Shown here piece by piece: positions 1 to 5,603 of a stretch of 7,756 nt of DNA. How positions within the stretch are numbered: the first letter of the stretch is position 1; each line of letters begins with the position of its first letter. Below the pieces are notes generated by a model. It worked only from the letters and a program-made list of their open reading frames with translations, ran no database searches and had not been told where the DNA came from. Source of the DNA: an uncultured Christensenella sp. (GTDB taxonomy: Bacteria; Bacillota; Clostridia; Christensenellales; UBA3700); contig CAJTZR010000091.1 in assembly GCA_910584035.1 (NCBI GenBank), positions 1 to 7,756 of the forward strand, read 5' to 3'. Position numbers and translations under genes: made by a program.

Positions 1-67
1 TCGGCTATGTTTTTGTAAAGCTAAAGTCAATTTAATGTTATCATTTTACAAATTGTTTAGCTTATAC

Positions 68-97
68 TTGACAAATGTATATATTTAATTAGATAAT
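68..97 (+). promoter_or_regulatory. Plus-strand sigma-A promoter with no gene behind it
   Basis: TTGACA (68-73) is a perfect -35, with GATAAT (92-97, five of six) at 18 nt spacing and start expected near 104. A perfect TATAAT also occurs at 103-108 but has no good -35. Downstream there is only hairpin-forming DNA up to the terminator at 169-200. Confidence 0.6.
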
Positions 98-110
98 ATT
101 CATATAATAT

Positions 111-137
111 GTACATAGATATATGTATTCTATGTAC
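111..137. repeat. Inverted repeat, 9-bp arms, just downstream of the predicted start
   Basis: GTACATAGA (111-119) and TCTATGTAC (129-137) are perfect arms around a 9-nt centre. Placed at about +8 to +34 of the predicted transcript, it is either the first hairpin of the candidate small RNA or an operator for a repressor. Confidence 0.7.
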
Positions 138-150
138 CCTCAATTTACAA

Positions 151-164
151 AATTTAGCTAAATT
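151..164. repeat. Perfect 14-bp palindrome
   Basis: AATTTAGCTAAATT reads the same on both strands. TTTAGCTT at 56-63 and its complement at 18-25 flank the promoter on its upstream side, so the TTTAGCT core occurs three times within 150 nt. A shared binding site is conceivable, but the core is AT-rich. Confidence 0.45.
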
Positions 165-168
165 ACTC

Positions 169-200
169 AAAAATACCCCCGATTTTCGGTGGGTATTTTT
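169..200 (+). terminator. Strong terminator hairpin, probably active on both strands
   Basis: AAAAATACCC (169-178) pairs perfectly with GGGTATTTTT (191-200). Inside, CCGA (179-182) pairs with TCGG (186-189), leaving loop TTT and a bulged T190. Because the U-run is the 3' arm, it can end plus-strand transcripts coming from the left edge and act as a back-up for the zinc-ribbon gene on the minus strand. Confidence 0.85.
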
Positions 201-234
201 AAAAAATCGACTTTTTACAAAATTACGACTTTAC

Positions 235-274
235 AAAAAACACAACACCCTAGTTTTTTACTTTTAGGATGTTG
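235..274 (-). terminator. Intrinsic terminator of the zinc-ribbon gene
   Basis: On the minus strand CAACATCCTA (274-265) pairs with TAGGGTGTTG (252-243) over 10 bp with one G-U, around a 12-nt loop. TG and six T (240-235) follow. It lies about 55 nt after the stop codon. Confidence 0.85.
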
Positions 275-328
275 CAATTGTTATTTAGTTTTATAATATT
301 TGAGCAACAACTTGGCTAAAAAGATTTG

Positions 329-862
329 TTACAAAGTGTCGTCCTCAAAGTCCTCGTCCTCATCTTCGTCAAGGTCATCGTCAAAGTCGTCAAGGTCTTG
401 TAAACTTTCCACTTCCTCAAAGTCTTTTTCCAACTCGTCCTCTACAGAATCTTCATCGCTATCATACTCGTCAGATTCGTCATCTTTTCCGTCAAACTCA
501 TCGTCAACAATATCAATAAAGTCTGCTTCATTTCCAAAGCCGTCATCATCGTCAAATGAATCGATTTCCTCTTCTTCCCATTCCTTTTCTTCCATTGCTG
601 ATAGAGATGTCAAGTCTTCGTCTTCCTCACTTTCAACTTTTACATCCTCATCCCAATCGCTTTGCATTTTTTGCAAACAAGCTGAGCAGTATTTTTCGCC
701 TGACTCCACATAATTTTGTTTGCATTTTGGGCATATCATTTCTTCATCTTCATCAATGTGAGTATCTATTCCTTTAAGTTCCGCTTTGCAAACTTCGCAG
801 TAATCTTCCTCTTCCAAAATATAATTAAGTTCGCATCTAGGACATTTTTTGTATCTTGGCAT
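329..862 (-). CDS. Tandem zinc-ribbon protein with long polyacidic tail, function unknown
   Basis: This 177-residue protein has two parts. Residues 1-65 hold two copies of one Cys4 unit: C7, C10, C22, C25 and C44, C47, C59, C62. Each is CX2C-X11-CX2C, and they share the pattern CP(R/K)C, NY(I/V) and YC..C with a 37-residue period, so the unit was duplicated. Each should bind one Zn2+ as a zinc ribbon. From about residue 71 to the end the chain is almost entirely Asp, Glu and Ser with a few Phe and Leu, so it is very acidic and probably disordered. There is no signal peptide or membrane segment. A strong ribosome site (AGGGGGG), a near-consensus promoter and a terminator make it a well-expressed single-gene unit. 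I do not know a function. Nucleic-acid or protein binding by the ribbons, or charge mimicry by the tail, are possible. Confidence 0.85.
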   Translation of the reverse strand: MPRYKKCPRCELNYILEEEDYCEVCKAELKGIDTHIDEDEEMICPKCKQNYVESGEKYCSACLQKMQSDWDEDVKVESEEDEDLTSLSAMEEKEWEEEEIDSFDDDDGFGNEADFIDIVDDEFDGKDDESDEYDSDEDSVEDELEKDFEEVESLQDLDDFDDDLDEDEDEDFEDDTL

Positions 863-894
863 GTTATCCCCCCTTTGTTATGCTTTATTGCAAT

Positions 895-923
895 ATATTA
901 TATCACTATTTAATAAATGTCAA
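895..923 (-). promoter_or_regulatory. Promoter of the zinc-ribbon acidic protein gene
   Basis: On the minus strand TTGACA (923-918) is a perfect -35. A perfect TATAAT (902-897) with an upstream TG (extended -10) follows at 15 nt, and an overlapping TAATAT (900-895) at the preferred 17 nt. The start near 890 gives a leader of about 28 nt with an AGGGGGG ribosome site. It looks like a strong constitutive promoter. Confidence 0.8.
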
Positions 924-1178
924 TACTTTTTTGAAAAATTTTTGTATTTTTTACAAATTCTTAAATTATTTTTGCCAAAAATTAATATTTTACTACTATT
1001 TATACTAAATTTTAAATATTTTGCTAAATTAATTGTATTGATTAGACTATTTTTCTCTTAATTGTTCTAACGTTCCCAAAACAATTAATACATATCACTA
1101 CAAATATACTACATTTATTATTTTTATGTGCGAATATTTTGCAATTATGAATATATTTTTTAAAAAATCAAAAACTTG
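924..1178. other. AT-rich intergenic region between the AEC and zinc-ribbon genes
   Basis: I see no gene here. Plus-strand open frames in this stretch consist of Phe, Ile, Leu and Tyr codons generated by AT-rich DNA and have no ribosome site. The only notable structure is an inverted repeat at 1058-1088. Confidence 0.7.
1058..1088. repeat. Inverted repeat with perfect 9-bp arms
   Basis: TTAATTGTT (1058-1066) and AACAATTAA (1080-1088) flank a 13-nt loop that itself contains the palindrome AACGTT. It starts 91 nt downstream of the transporter stop. Neither strand has a following T-run, so it is not a classic terminator. It may stabilise the 3' end of the mRNA or be a protein-binding site. Confidence 0.45.
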
Positions 1179-2144
1179 TTATTGTGGCATCATATACACA
1201 TCTGGAACTACATTCATAATAACAGCCATAAGTGGCAATGTCAGTACGCTTAACAATGTTCCAAGCAAAACAAGATTTGCAGCCGTCTTTTGTCCCTTGC
1301 CAAGCATTTCCGCAAAATTTAATGTAATACTTGCAACTGGCGTAGCTGCTAATATGAACAATGACTGACGGATATAAAAATCTATTGGTATAAACCAAAC
1401 CAATAGCATTGCAAGCATTGGCATAATTAGCTGTTTAACACCTACTATAGCATACTGGAATGGTGAACAAAACATTTCCTTAAACGTAATTGTTGCAAGA
1501 CGCATTCCTAAAATTAGCATACATAGAGGCGTTGTCATTTTACCAAGCAACTCTACGCAAACAAAAACCTCTTGAGGCAATTCCACACCACAAATAAATA
1601 GCGGTAAACCAATTACTAACCCTAACATTGCTGGGTTGATAAACGCTTTTTTAGCACTTATAAACTTTCTATCACCACTTATCAAATAAGAGGCAAACGT
1701 CCAACCAATCAAATTAAGTCCTAACAAGAACATTACGGACAGAACTACAGCATTATTTCTAACAGCTTCTGGCATTATAGCTTGCAAAAGTGGTACCCCC
1801 ATAAAACCACAATTGCCAAAAGCAGTAGCTACTGTAGCAACACGATATTTAATGTCCTTATCATAATATTTCCTTAAACACAAATATGCAATTATGATAA
1901 CAAAAAACTGCAAAACGCCAGCTAGCACAAAAGCGACTATCATTTGCCAAAAAAAGTTTAGCGAGTATGTAGCATTTAAAAAAGATGTAATTGTTAGCAT
2001 TGGCTGACAAACATACATAAGCACAACAGAAAAGGCAGATATGCTTTCTGGCTTTATAAGTTTAAACTTTACTGTTAAATATCCTGGTATAGCATATGCT
2101 AACATTGTAGCAACGGCAATTGCTGTAGTGATTAAAGCTTGCAT
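1179..2144 (-). CDS. AEC-family (auxin efflux carrier type) transporter
   Basis: This is a 321-residue integral membrane protein with about ten hydrophobic segments, roughly at 4-24, 36-56, 66-90, 102-124, 131-155, 170-186, 194-214, 232-252, 258-278 and 288-311, in the 5+5 pattern of the AEC/BART fold. GNCGFMGVP (110-118) is the broken-helix motif of the first half, and ATPVAS (267-272) is the equivalent in the second. Bacterial members include malate and other organic-acid permeases, and annotation by similarity usually stops at AEC family transporter. GGAG six bases before the ATG supports the start. Nothing links it to thiamine: it is separated from the thi unit by a strong terminator and 366 nt, and no TPP aptamer precedes it. 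No clear terminator follows; the next hairpin is about 90 nt downstream and lacks a T-run. Confidence 0.93.
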   Translation of the reverse strand: MQALITTAIAVATMLAYAIPGYLTVKFKLIKPESISAFSVVLMYVCQPMLTITSFLNATYSLNFFWQMIVAFVLAGVLQFFVIIIAYLCLRKYYDKDIKYRVATVATAFGNCGFMGVPLLQAIMPEAVRNNAVVLSVMFLLGLNLIGWTFASYLISGDRKFISAKKAFINPAMLGLVIGLPLFICGVELPQEVFVCVELLGKMTTPLCMLILGMRLATITFKEMFCSPFQYAIVGVKQLIMPMLAMLLVWFIPIDFYIRQSLFILAATPVASITLNFAEMLGKGQKTAANLVLLGTLLSVLTLPLMAVIMNVVPDVYMMPQ

Positions 2145-2161
2145 ACATATCTCCTTTATTT

Positions 2162-2181
2162 TGTTATAATTAACTATAACA
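2162..2181. repeat. Inverted repeat in the transporter leader, possible operator
   Basis: TGTTATA (2162-2168) and TATAACA (2175-2181) are perfect 7-bp arms around a 6-nt centre. They lie about +14 to +33 relative to the predicted start, or over the -10 box of the alternative promoter. The position suits a repressor site, but no regulator is encoded here and such repeats arise easily in AT-rich DNA. Confidence 0.35.
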
Positions 2182-2201
2182 TATTAAATTACTTCCTCAA
2201 T

Positions 2202-2230
2202 ATAATAAACTTTTTGCTATTATTTTGCAA
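2202..2230 (-). promoter_or_regulatory. Likely promoter of the AEC transporter gene
   Basis: On the minus strand TTGCAA (2230-2225) and TATTAT (2207-2202) are 17 nt apart, giving a start near 2195 and a leader of about 50 nt. A weaker alternative is TTGAGG (2200-2195) with TATAGT (2178-2173) at 16 nt. The region is AT-rich, so chance matches are possible. Confidence 0.5.
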
Positions 2231-2510
2231 GCGATTTAATATTAATTATATTATTTTTCTACAAATTTTGCTAATATAAGAAAATGCTTGGTAAATTATG
2301 GTTATTTACATAGAATAATTAAAATAATTACGCTATTTTTTAAGTATATATTACATTTTTAAATTCAATGTAACATTAAAATCAAATTGACAATTACTAT
2401 TTATTCAACATATGCAAATTAACATTTACCACATTTTCAAATGTATGGTATACAATACAAATAATTTTATCACAATTTTTGTGTGTCATAAGCTATATAA
2501 CTTTTGCAAG
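2231..2510. other. AT-rich intergenic stretch without a recognisable gene
   Basis: Between the thi terminator and the transporter promoter the DNA is very AT-rich. I see no reading frame with coding character, no riboswitch-like conserved blocks and no tRNA. A plus-strand TTGACA near 2387 has no good -10 partner. Confidence 0.6.
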
Positions 2511-2536
2511 AAAAAAGCTGACACAAATGTCAGCTT
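2511..2536 (-). terminator. Intrinsic terminator ending the thiD-thiC-HAD unit
   Basis: A perfect 9-bp stem, AAGCTGACA (2536-2528) with TGTCAGCTT (2523-2515) around TTTG, is followed on the minus strand by more T (2514-2511). On the plus strand the hairpin is not followed by a T-run, so it works for the thi operon. It lies about 180 nt after the HAD stop. Confidence 0.92.
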
Positions 2537-2631
2537 ATAACAACAATCTGTTTAATCATATAAACTACAAAAATTCTTGGTCATTTGCTAGTGTTGTTTG
2601 TCTAGATAATTACTATTAAGAATATAAAAAT

Positions 2632-2715
2632 TCACTTTAGTTCTTGATTGCTCCATAGTTGGTATAACTGCTCTCCACGTATCTGGTAGAATGATTTAGC
2701 AATACTTTTAAAAAA
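2632..2715 (-). pseudogene. Possible gene-tail remnant directly after the HAD stop codon
   Basis: Immediately after the HAD stop (TAA, 2718-2716), and in the same frame, 27 sense codons run to a TGA at 2634-2632. The stretch is visibly richer in G+C than the intergenic DNA beyond it, and its codons give a protein-like composition with aromatic, Arg, Trp and Gln residues (central part SFYQIRGEQLYQLWSNQELK). GCAATACTTTT occurs at 2699-2709 and again, exactly 54 nt (18 codons) away, inside the HAD gene at 2753-2763. This could be the leftover 3' end of a gene lost by recombination at short repeats, or simply a chance open stretch. I do not recognise the peptide. Confidence 0.25.
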
Positions 2716-3366
2716 TTATAATAAATCTTTAAAGCTATTTATAAATAAATTTGCAATACTTTTCATCTCTGTATGATCGATTTTAGATTCCTCATCAAAA
2801 ACACCGCAAACATAAAAATCACCAAGTTTAGCACCTTTTACACCTTGCAATATATCCTCAAAGACAACGCAATCTTTTGCATTATAGTTGGTATTGCTTA
2901 TAGCTTTCAAATAAATATCAGGAAAGCCTTTACCTTTTTTTACTTGTTCGCAGTTTACAACATTATCAAAATAATGTAATATACCCGTTCTTTCCAATGC
3001 TGGCAAAGCAAGTTCCTTGCTCAAAGAGGTTGCCACCGACATACCAACATTTTGCAATTTAAGTTTATCCAAAAACTCACACACAAAAGGTTTCAGTTTA
3101 ATTTTATAAAGATATGCTTGTTTTGCCATATCAAGCCATTCGGCAATTAGTTGTTCGGGGGTATCTTTTAAATTAAACCTTTCAATTGAATATAAAGCGG
3201 TATCCATAATGCTCATATGGTTAATACATTTCATATAATCACTTGGCACTTGTATACCTCTCTTAGATAAATACTCATAGTCAATTTGTTTCCAAAGCCA
3301 CATTGAATCAAACAATGTCCCATCCAAATCAAACACTGCGTATTTTATATTTTTAGGCAATTTCAT
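2716..3366 (-). CDS. HAD-superfamily hydrolase, beta-PGM-like; candidate thiamine-pathway phosphatase
   Basis: This 216-residue phosphatase has all four HAD motifs. Motif I is DLDGT (13-17), with nucleophile Asp13 and acid/base Asp15. Motif II is SVATS (110-114). Motif III is Lys146 in GKGFPDIY. Motif IV is VFED (168-171), with Glu170 and Asp171 for Mg2+. The helical cap sits between residues about 20 and 95, as in beta-phosphoglucomutase-like (subfamily I) HADs. It starts inside the thiC stop codon (4-nt ATGA overlap) and is the last gene before the terminator, so it is under TPP-riboswitch control. HAD phosphatases that hydrolyse thiamine monophosphate are known in plants (TH2), so a role on thiamine phosphate or HMP phosphate is a reasonable inference. 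A general sugar-phosphate or detoxifying phosphatase is the alternative. Family call is sure; substrate is not. Confidence 0.9.
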   Translation of the reverse strand: MKLPKNIKYAVFDLDGTLFDSMWLWKQIDYEYLSKRGIQVPSDYMKCINHMSIMDTALYSIERFNLKDTPEQLIAEWLDMAKQAYLYKIKLKPFVCEFLDKLKLQNVGMSVATSLSKELALPALERTGILHYFDNVVNCEQVKKGKGFPDIYLKAISNTNYNAKDCVVFEDILQGVKGAKLGDFYVCGVFDEESKIDHTEMKSIANLFINSFKDLL

Positions 3367-4679
3367 TTACTTTCCTCTTTCAACTTAACTTTTTCGCCGT
3401 CCAAAATCATATTAGTTGTTCTAATAGCACACATTTTTCCACACATAGAGCAAGTATGTCTGTTTTTAGGCGGTACACTTTCATAATACGCTCTTGCTTT
3501 TTCTGGGTCAATTGCGTACTTAAACATTTCCTCATAATCAACCTTATGCCTAGCATCAGACATTTTATTGTCTATTTCCCTACTATATGGAATACCTTTT
3601 GCAATATCCGCAGCGTGTGCAGCTATTTTTGTTGCAATTAAGCCCTCACGAACATCACCTACATCTGGCAGTCTTAAATGTTCTGCTGGTGTAACATAGC
3701 ACAAAAAGTCCGCTCCATTACTAGCAGCTACTGCACCACCAATTGCAGATGTAATATGGTCGTAACCTGGAGCAATGTCTGTAACAAGTGGTCCTAGCAC
3801 ATAATAAGGTGCATTGTGGCACAATTTCTTTTCAAGTTGCATATTGCTTGCAATTTCGTTTAATGCCATATGTCCTGGTCCCTCAATCATAACTTGCACA
3901 TCTTTTGCCCAAGCACGTTTTGTCAAATAACCAAGCTCAATAAGTTCACCTATCTGTCCGCTATCAGTGCTGTCATCAATACAACCTGGACGCATTGCAT
4001 CACCAAGGCTAATAGTCACATCATACTTTCTTAAAATTTCAAGTACTTTGTCATAATGTTCATAAAATGGATTTTCATTTCCAGTCATTTTCATCCAAGC
4101 GAACAATAGCGAGCCACCACGTGATACTATATTCATTCGCCTACCCTCACGCATAAAACTTTCCACTACACGTTTATTAATACCAGCGTGAATAGTCACA
4201 AAATCAACACCTTGCTTTGCGTGAGCTTCAACAACTTGCAAAAAATCATCAACGGTAATATTCATTAAGTCTTTTTCCAAATACCCAATCGCATCATACA
4301 TTGGAACAGTGCCAATCATTGCAGTAGATTTCTCTATCAGCTTACTACGAAACTCATTTGTTTTACCGCAGTTGGATAAATCCATAATGCCCTCAGCACC
4401 ATATTTTAAAGCAATATCCACTTTTTGCATTTCAATATCATAGTCACGCATATCTCCCGAAACGCCAAGGTTGACATTAACTTTTGTTCGCAAGCCATTG
4501 CCCACACCCTCTGGAGATAAATTTTTATGATTGATATTACAAGGTATAGCTACCTCACCACAAGCTACCTTTTGCATAATGATATCTTGAGGTAATCTTT
4601 CCTTTTGGGCAACAATAACCATTTCAGGAGTTATTATTCCTTTTTTAGCTGCTTCCATTTGAGTTGAATAATTTCTCAT
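3363..4679 (-). CDS. thiC: Phosphomethylpyrimidine synthase ThiC, short form
   Basis: ThiC converts aminoimidazole ribotide, a purine intermediate, into HMP-phosphate in one radical-SAM rearrangement. The protein has 438 residues, the compact form without the roughly 150-residue N-terminal domain of the E. coli and B. subtilis enzymes. Strongly family-specific segments: LSNCGKTNEF (101-110), TIHAGI (162-167), RGGS (187-190), DAMRPGC (227-233), EGPGH (266-270, metal-binding His region), GYDHITSAIGGA (305-316), YVTPAEHL (328-335) and the C-terminal cluster motif C410, C413, C417. That motif reads CX2CX3C, one residue shorter between the last two Cys than the CX2CX4C of E. coli-type ThiC. AGGTGA at 4688-4683 precedes the ATG. 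The stop (TGA) overlaps the next ATG as ATGA, implying coupled translation with the HAD gene. Confidence 0.97.
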   Translation of the reverse strand: MRNYSTQMEAAKKGIITPEMVIVAQKERLPQDIIMQKVACGEVAIPCNINHKNLSPEGVGNGLRTKVNVNLGVSGDMRDYDIEMQKVDIALKYGAEGIMDLSNCGKTNEFRSKLIEKSTAMIGTVPMYDAIGYLEKDLMNITVDDFLQVVEAHAKQGVDFVTIHAGINKRVVESFMREGRRMNIVSRGGSLLFAWMKMTGNENPFYEHYDKVLEILRKYDVTISLGDAMRPGCIDDSTDSGQIGELIELGYLTKRAWAKDVQVMIEGPGHMALNEIASNMQLEKKLCHNAPYYVLGPLVTDIAPGYDHITSAIGGAVAASNGADFLCYVTPAEHLRLPDVGDVREGLIATKIAAHAADIAKGIPYSREIDNKMSDARHKVDYEEMFKYAIDPEKARAYYESVPPKNRHTCSMCGKMCAIRTTNMILDGEKVKLKEESK

Positions 4680-4758
4680 ATTTCACCTATTAAACAATTT
4701 TTATTAAATTTTGCTCATTTAACTTAAAATTTTTAAAATAATACCGATTTTTGACTTG

Positions 4759-5544
4759 TTATTTAAAAATTTTCCAAAAATGATTTGTTGGTCCGTTGCC
4801 CTTACCAAGTTCCAATGAATGTTCTATTGCACCAGTCACATAGTCCTTTGCAAGCTTGATACTATCATACACACTATAACCTAAAGCCAAATTGCTTGCA
4901 ATGCTACTTGACAATGTACAGCCAGTGCCGTGAGTATTTTTAGTATTTATTCTTTTTGTTACAAATGTATAAAACTGCTTGCCATCATATAAAATATCCA
5001 TTGCATCACCATCATAATGACCGCCTTTAACTAGCACATTTTGCACTCCTAAATTAATAATCTTTTTGCAAGCGGTCATCATATCCTCTCTAGTGGCAAT
5101 TTTGATATTTGCAATACATTCCGCCTCGGGTATATTTGGTGTAATAATTGTTGCAAGTGGTACAATAGTTTTTAAAAGTACTTTTATGCTTTCCTCTCCC
5201 ATTAATGCTTGACCATTTTTTGCATACATAACAGGGTCAACAACTATATTATTCGGCTTATATTCTAGTAGCTTATTATACACTGCATTGATACACTCTG
5301 GACTGGATAACATTCCAATTTTAACTGCATCTACTTGTATATCCTCAAATACTGCAGTCATTTGGTCGCAAATAACCTTGCTACTTATATCTTGAATAGA
5401 TATAACTCTTGAAGTATTTTCCGCAACAACAGCACAAATGACACTCATACCAAACACGCCGTGAGCTGACATTGTTTTCAAATCGGCTTGAATTCCCGCT
5501 CCGCCACTGCAATCTGACCCCGCAATTGTTAACGCAGTACGCAT
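4759..5544 (-). CDS. thiD: HMP / HMP-phosphate kinase ThiD
   Basis: ThiD phosphorylates hydroxymethylpyrimidine and its monophosphate to HMP-PP, the pyrimidine substrate for thiamine phosphate synthesis. The 261-residue protein is full length for this ribokinase-fold family. Landmarks: AGSDCSGGAGIQAD (8-21), KIGML (75-79), DPVM (103-106), TPNIPEAE (135-142), VKGGH (172-176) and NTHGTGCTLSSSIA (203-216) with the anion-hole and nucleophile Cys209. The C-terminal GPTNHF is typical of stand-alone ThiD. The start at 5544 is chosen because of the GGAGG site and because the AGSD motif then sits at the usual distance from the N-terminus. One substitution is visible: AENT (41-44) where Salmonella and many others have AQNT, whose Gln contacts HMP. 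It is the first gene behind the TPP riboswitch. A 79-nt AT-rich spacer without a clear hairpin separates it from thiC. Confidence 0.96.
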   Translation of the reverse strand: MRTALTIAGSDCSGGAGIQADLKTMSAHGVFGMSVICAVVAENTSRVISIQDISSKVICDQMTAVFEDIQVDAVKIGMLSSPECINAVYNKLLEYKPNNIVVDPVMYAKNGQALMGEESIKVLLKTIVPLATIITPNIPEAECIANIKIATREDMMTACKKIINLGVQNVLVKGGHYDGDAMDILYDGKQFYTFVTKRINTKNTHGTGCTLSSSIASNLALGYSVYDSIKLAKDYVTGAIEHSLELGKGNGPTNHFWKIFK

Positions 5545-5548
5545 ATAT

Positions 5549-5553
5549 CCTCC
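5549..5553 (-). promoter_or_regulatory. Ribosome binding site fixing the thiD start
   Basis: GGAGG lies four bases before ATG at 5544, directly after the terminator T-run. It selects the 261-residue ThiD over a longer open frame that starts at 5583 and runs through the terminator hairpin. Confidence 0.85.
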
Positions 5554-5580
5554 AAAAAAATAACCTTCCACAAGGAAGGC
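5554..5580 (-). terminator. Riboswitch-controlled intrinsic terminator upstream of thiD
   Basis: On the minus strand GCCTTCC (5580-5574), loop TTGT and GGAAGGT (5569-5563, last pair G-U) form a 7-bp hairpin. It is followed by TA and seven T (5560-5554). It lies between the TPP aptamer and the thiD ribosome site, so it is the expression platform: TPP binding favours it and stops transcription before thiD. Confidence 0.9.
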
Positions 5581-5603
5581 CAAAAAATCTAATTTTTGCT
5601 CCC
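5574..5603 (-). promoter_or_regulatory. Predicted antiterminator helix of the TPP riboswitch
   Basis: GGGAG (5603-5599), the conserved 3' end of the aptamer, can pair with CTTCC (5578-5574), the 5' arm of the terminator. The helix continues inward through C-G and then AAAAAT with ATTTTT around a short loop. This structure is mutually exclusive with both P1 and the terminator, which is the switching logic expected of a transcriptional OFF riboswitch. The pairing is derived by hand from the sequence, and no folding energy was computed. Confidence 0.6.

Larger units (their letters stand above)
104..200 (+). ncRNA. Candidate small RNA of about 97 nt, no known family
   Basis: The stretch is bounded by a near-consensus promoter (68-97) and a strong terminator (169-200). 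It would fold into hairpin 1 (111-137, 9-bp arms), a short hairpin from the palindrome at 151-164, and the terminator stem. No reading frame with a ribosome site starts in it: the only frame (ATG at 109, 52 codons) runs through both terminators and has no Shine-Dalgarno. I recognise no known RNA family. It could also be just a promoter with an operator whose gene has been lost. Confidence 0.4.

Noticed and set aside
202..240. CGACTTT(TT)ACAAAA repeated twice between the two terminators
   Set aside because: Only two imperfect copies in T/A-rich spacer DNA with no spacing or structure that suggests a repeat array or CRISPR.
109..267. Plus-strand frame of 52 codons starting at ATG 109
   Set aside because: No Shine-Dalgarno, starts a few bases after the predicted transcription start, and runs through two terminator hairpins. 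The composition is that of random AT-rich DNA.
300..713. Plus-strand serine-rich open frame of 137 codons
   Set aside because: It is the antisense shadow of the Asp/Glu-rich tail of the zinc-ribbon gene: GAT/GAA repeats read as TCx on the other strand. It has no ribosome site, while the minus frame has zinc ribbons, a promoter and a strong ribosome site.
849..1061. Plus-strand hydrophobic frames between 716 and 1061
   Set aside because: They consist of Phe/Leu/Ile codons from T-rich DNA, overlap the promoter and leader of the minus-strand gene, and have no ribosome site.
1179..2144. The AEC transporter as a thiamine or thiamine-precursor transporter because it neighbours the thi operon
   Set aside because: A strong terminator and 366 nt separate it, no TPP aptamer precedes it, and AEC carriers are not known thiamine transporters.
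2645..2700. tRNA-like look of the segment with AGTTGGTATAACT (D-arm-like)
   Set aside because: No acceptor stem, no GGTTCGA T-arm and no anticodon arm of correct size can be drawn.
5545..5583. N-terminal extension of ThiD by 13 codons (start at 5583)
   Set aside because: This start lies upstream of the riboswitch terminator stem, so the extension would be encoded by the hairpin, T-run and Shine-Dalgarno. The GGAGG-preceded ATG at 5544 gives the normal ThiD N-terminus.
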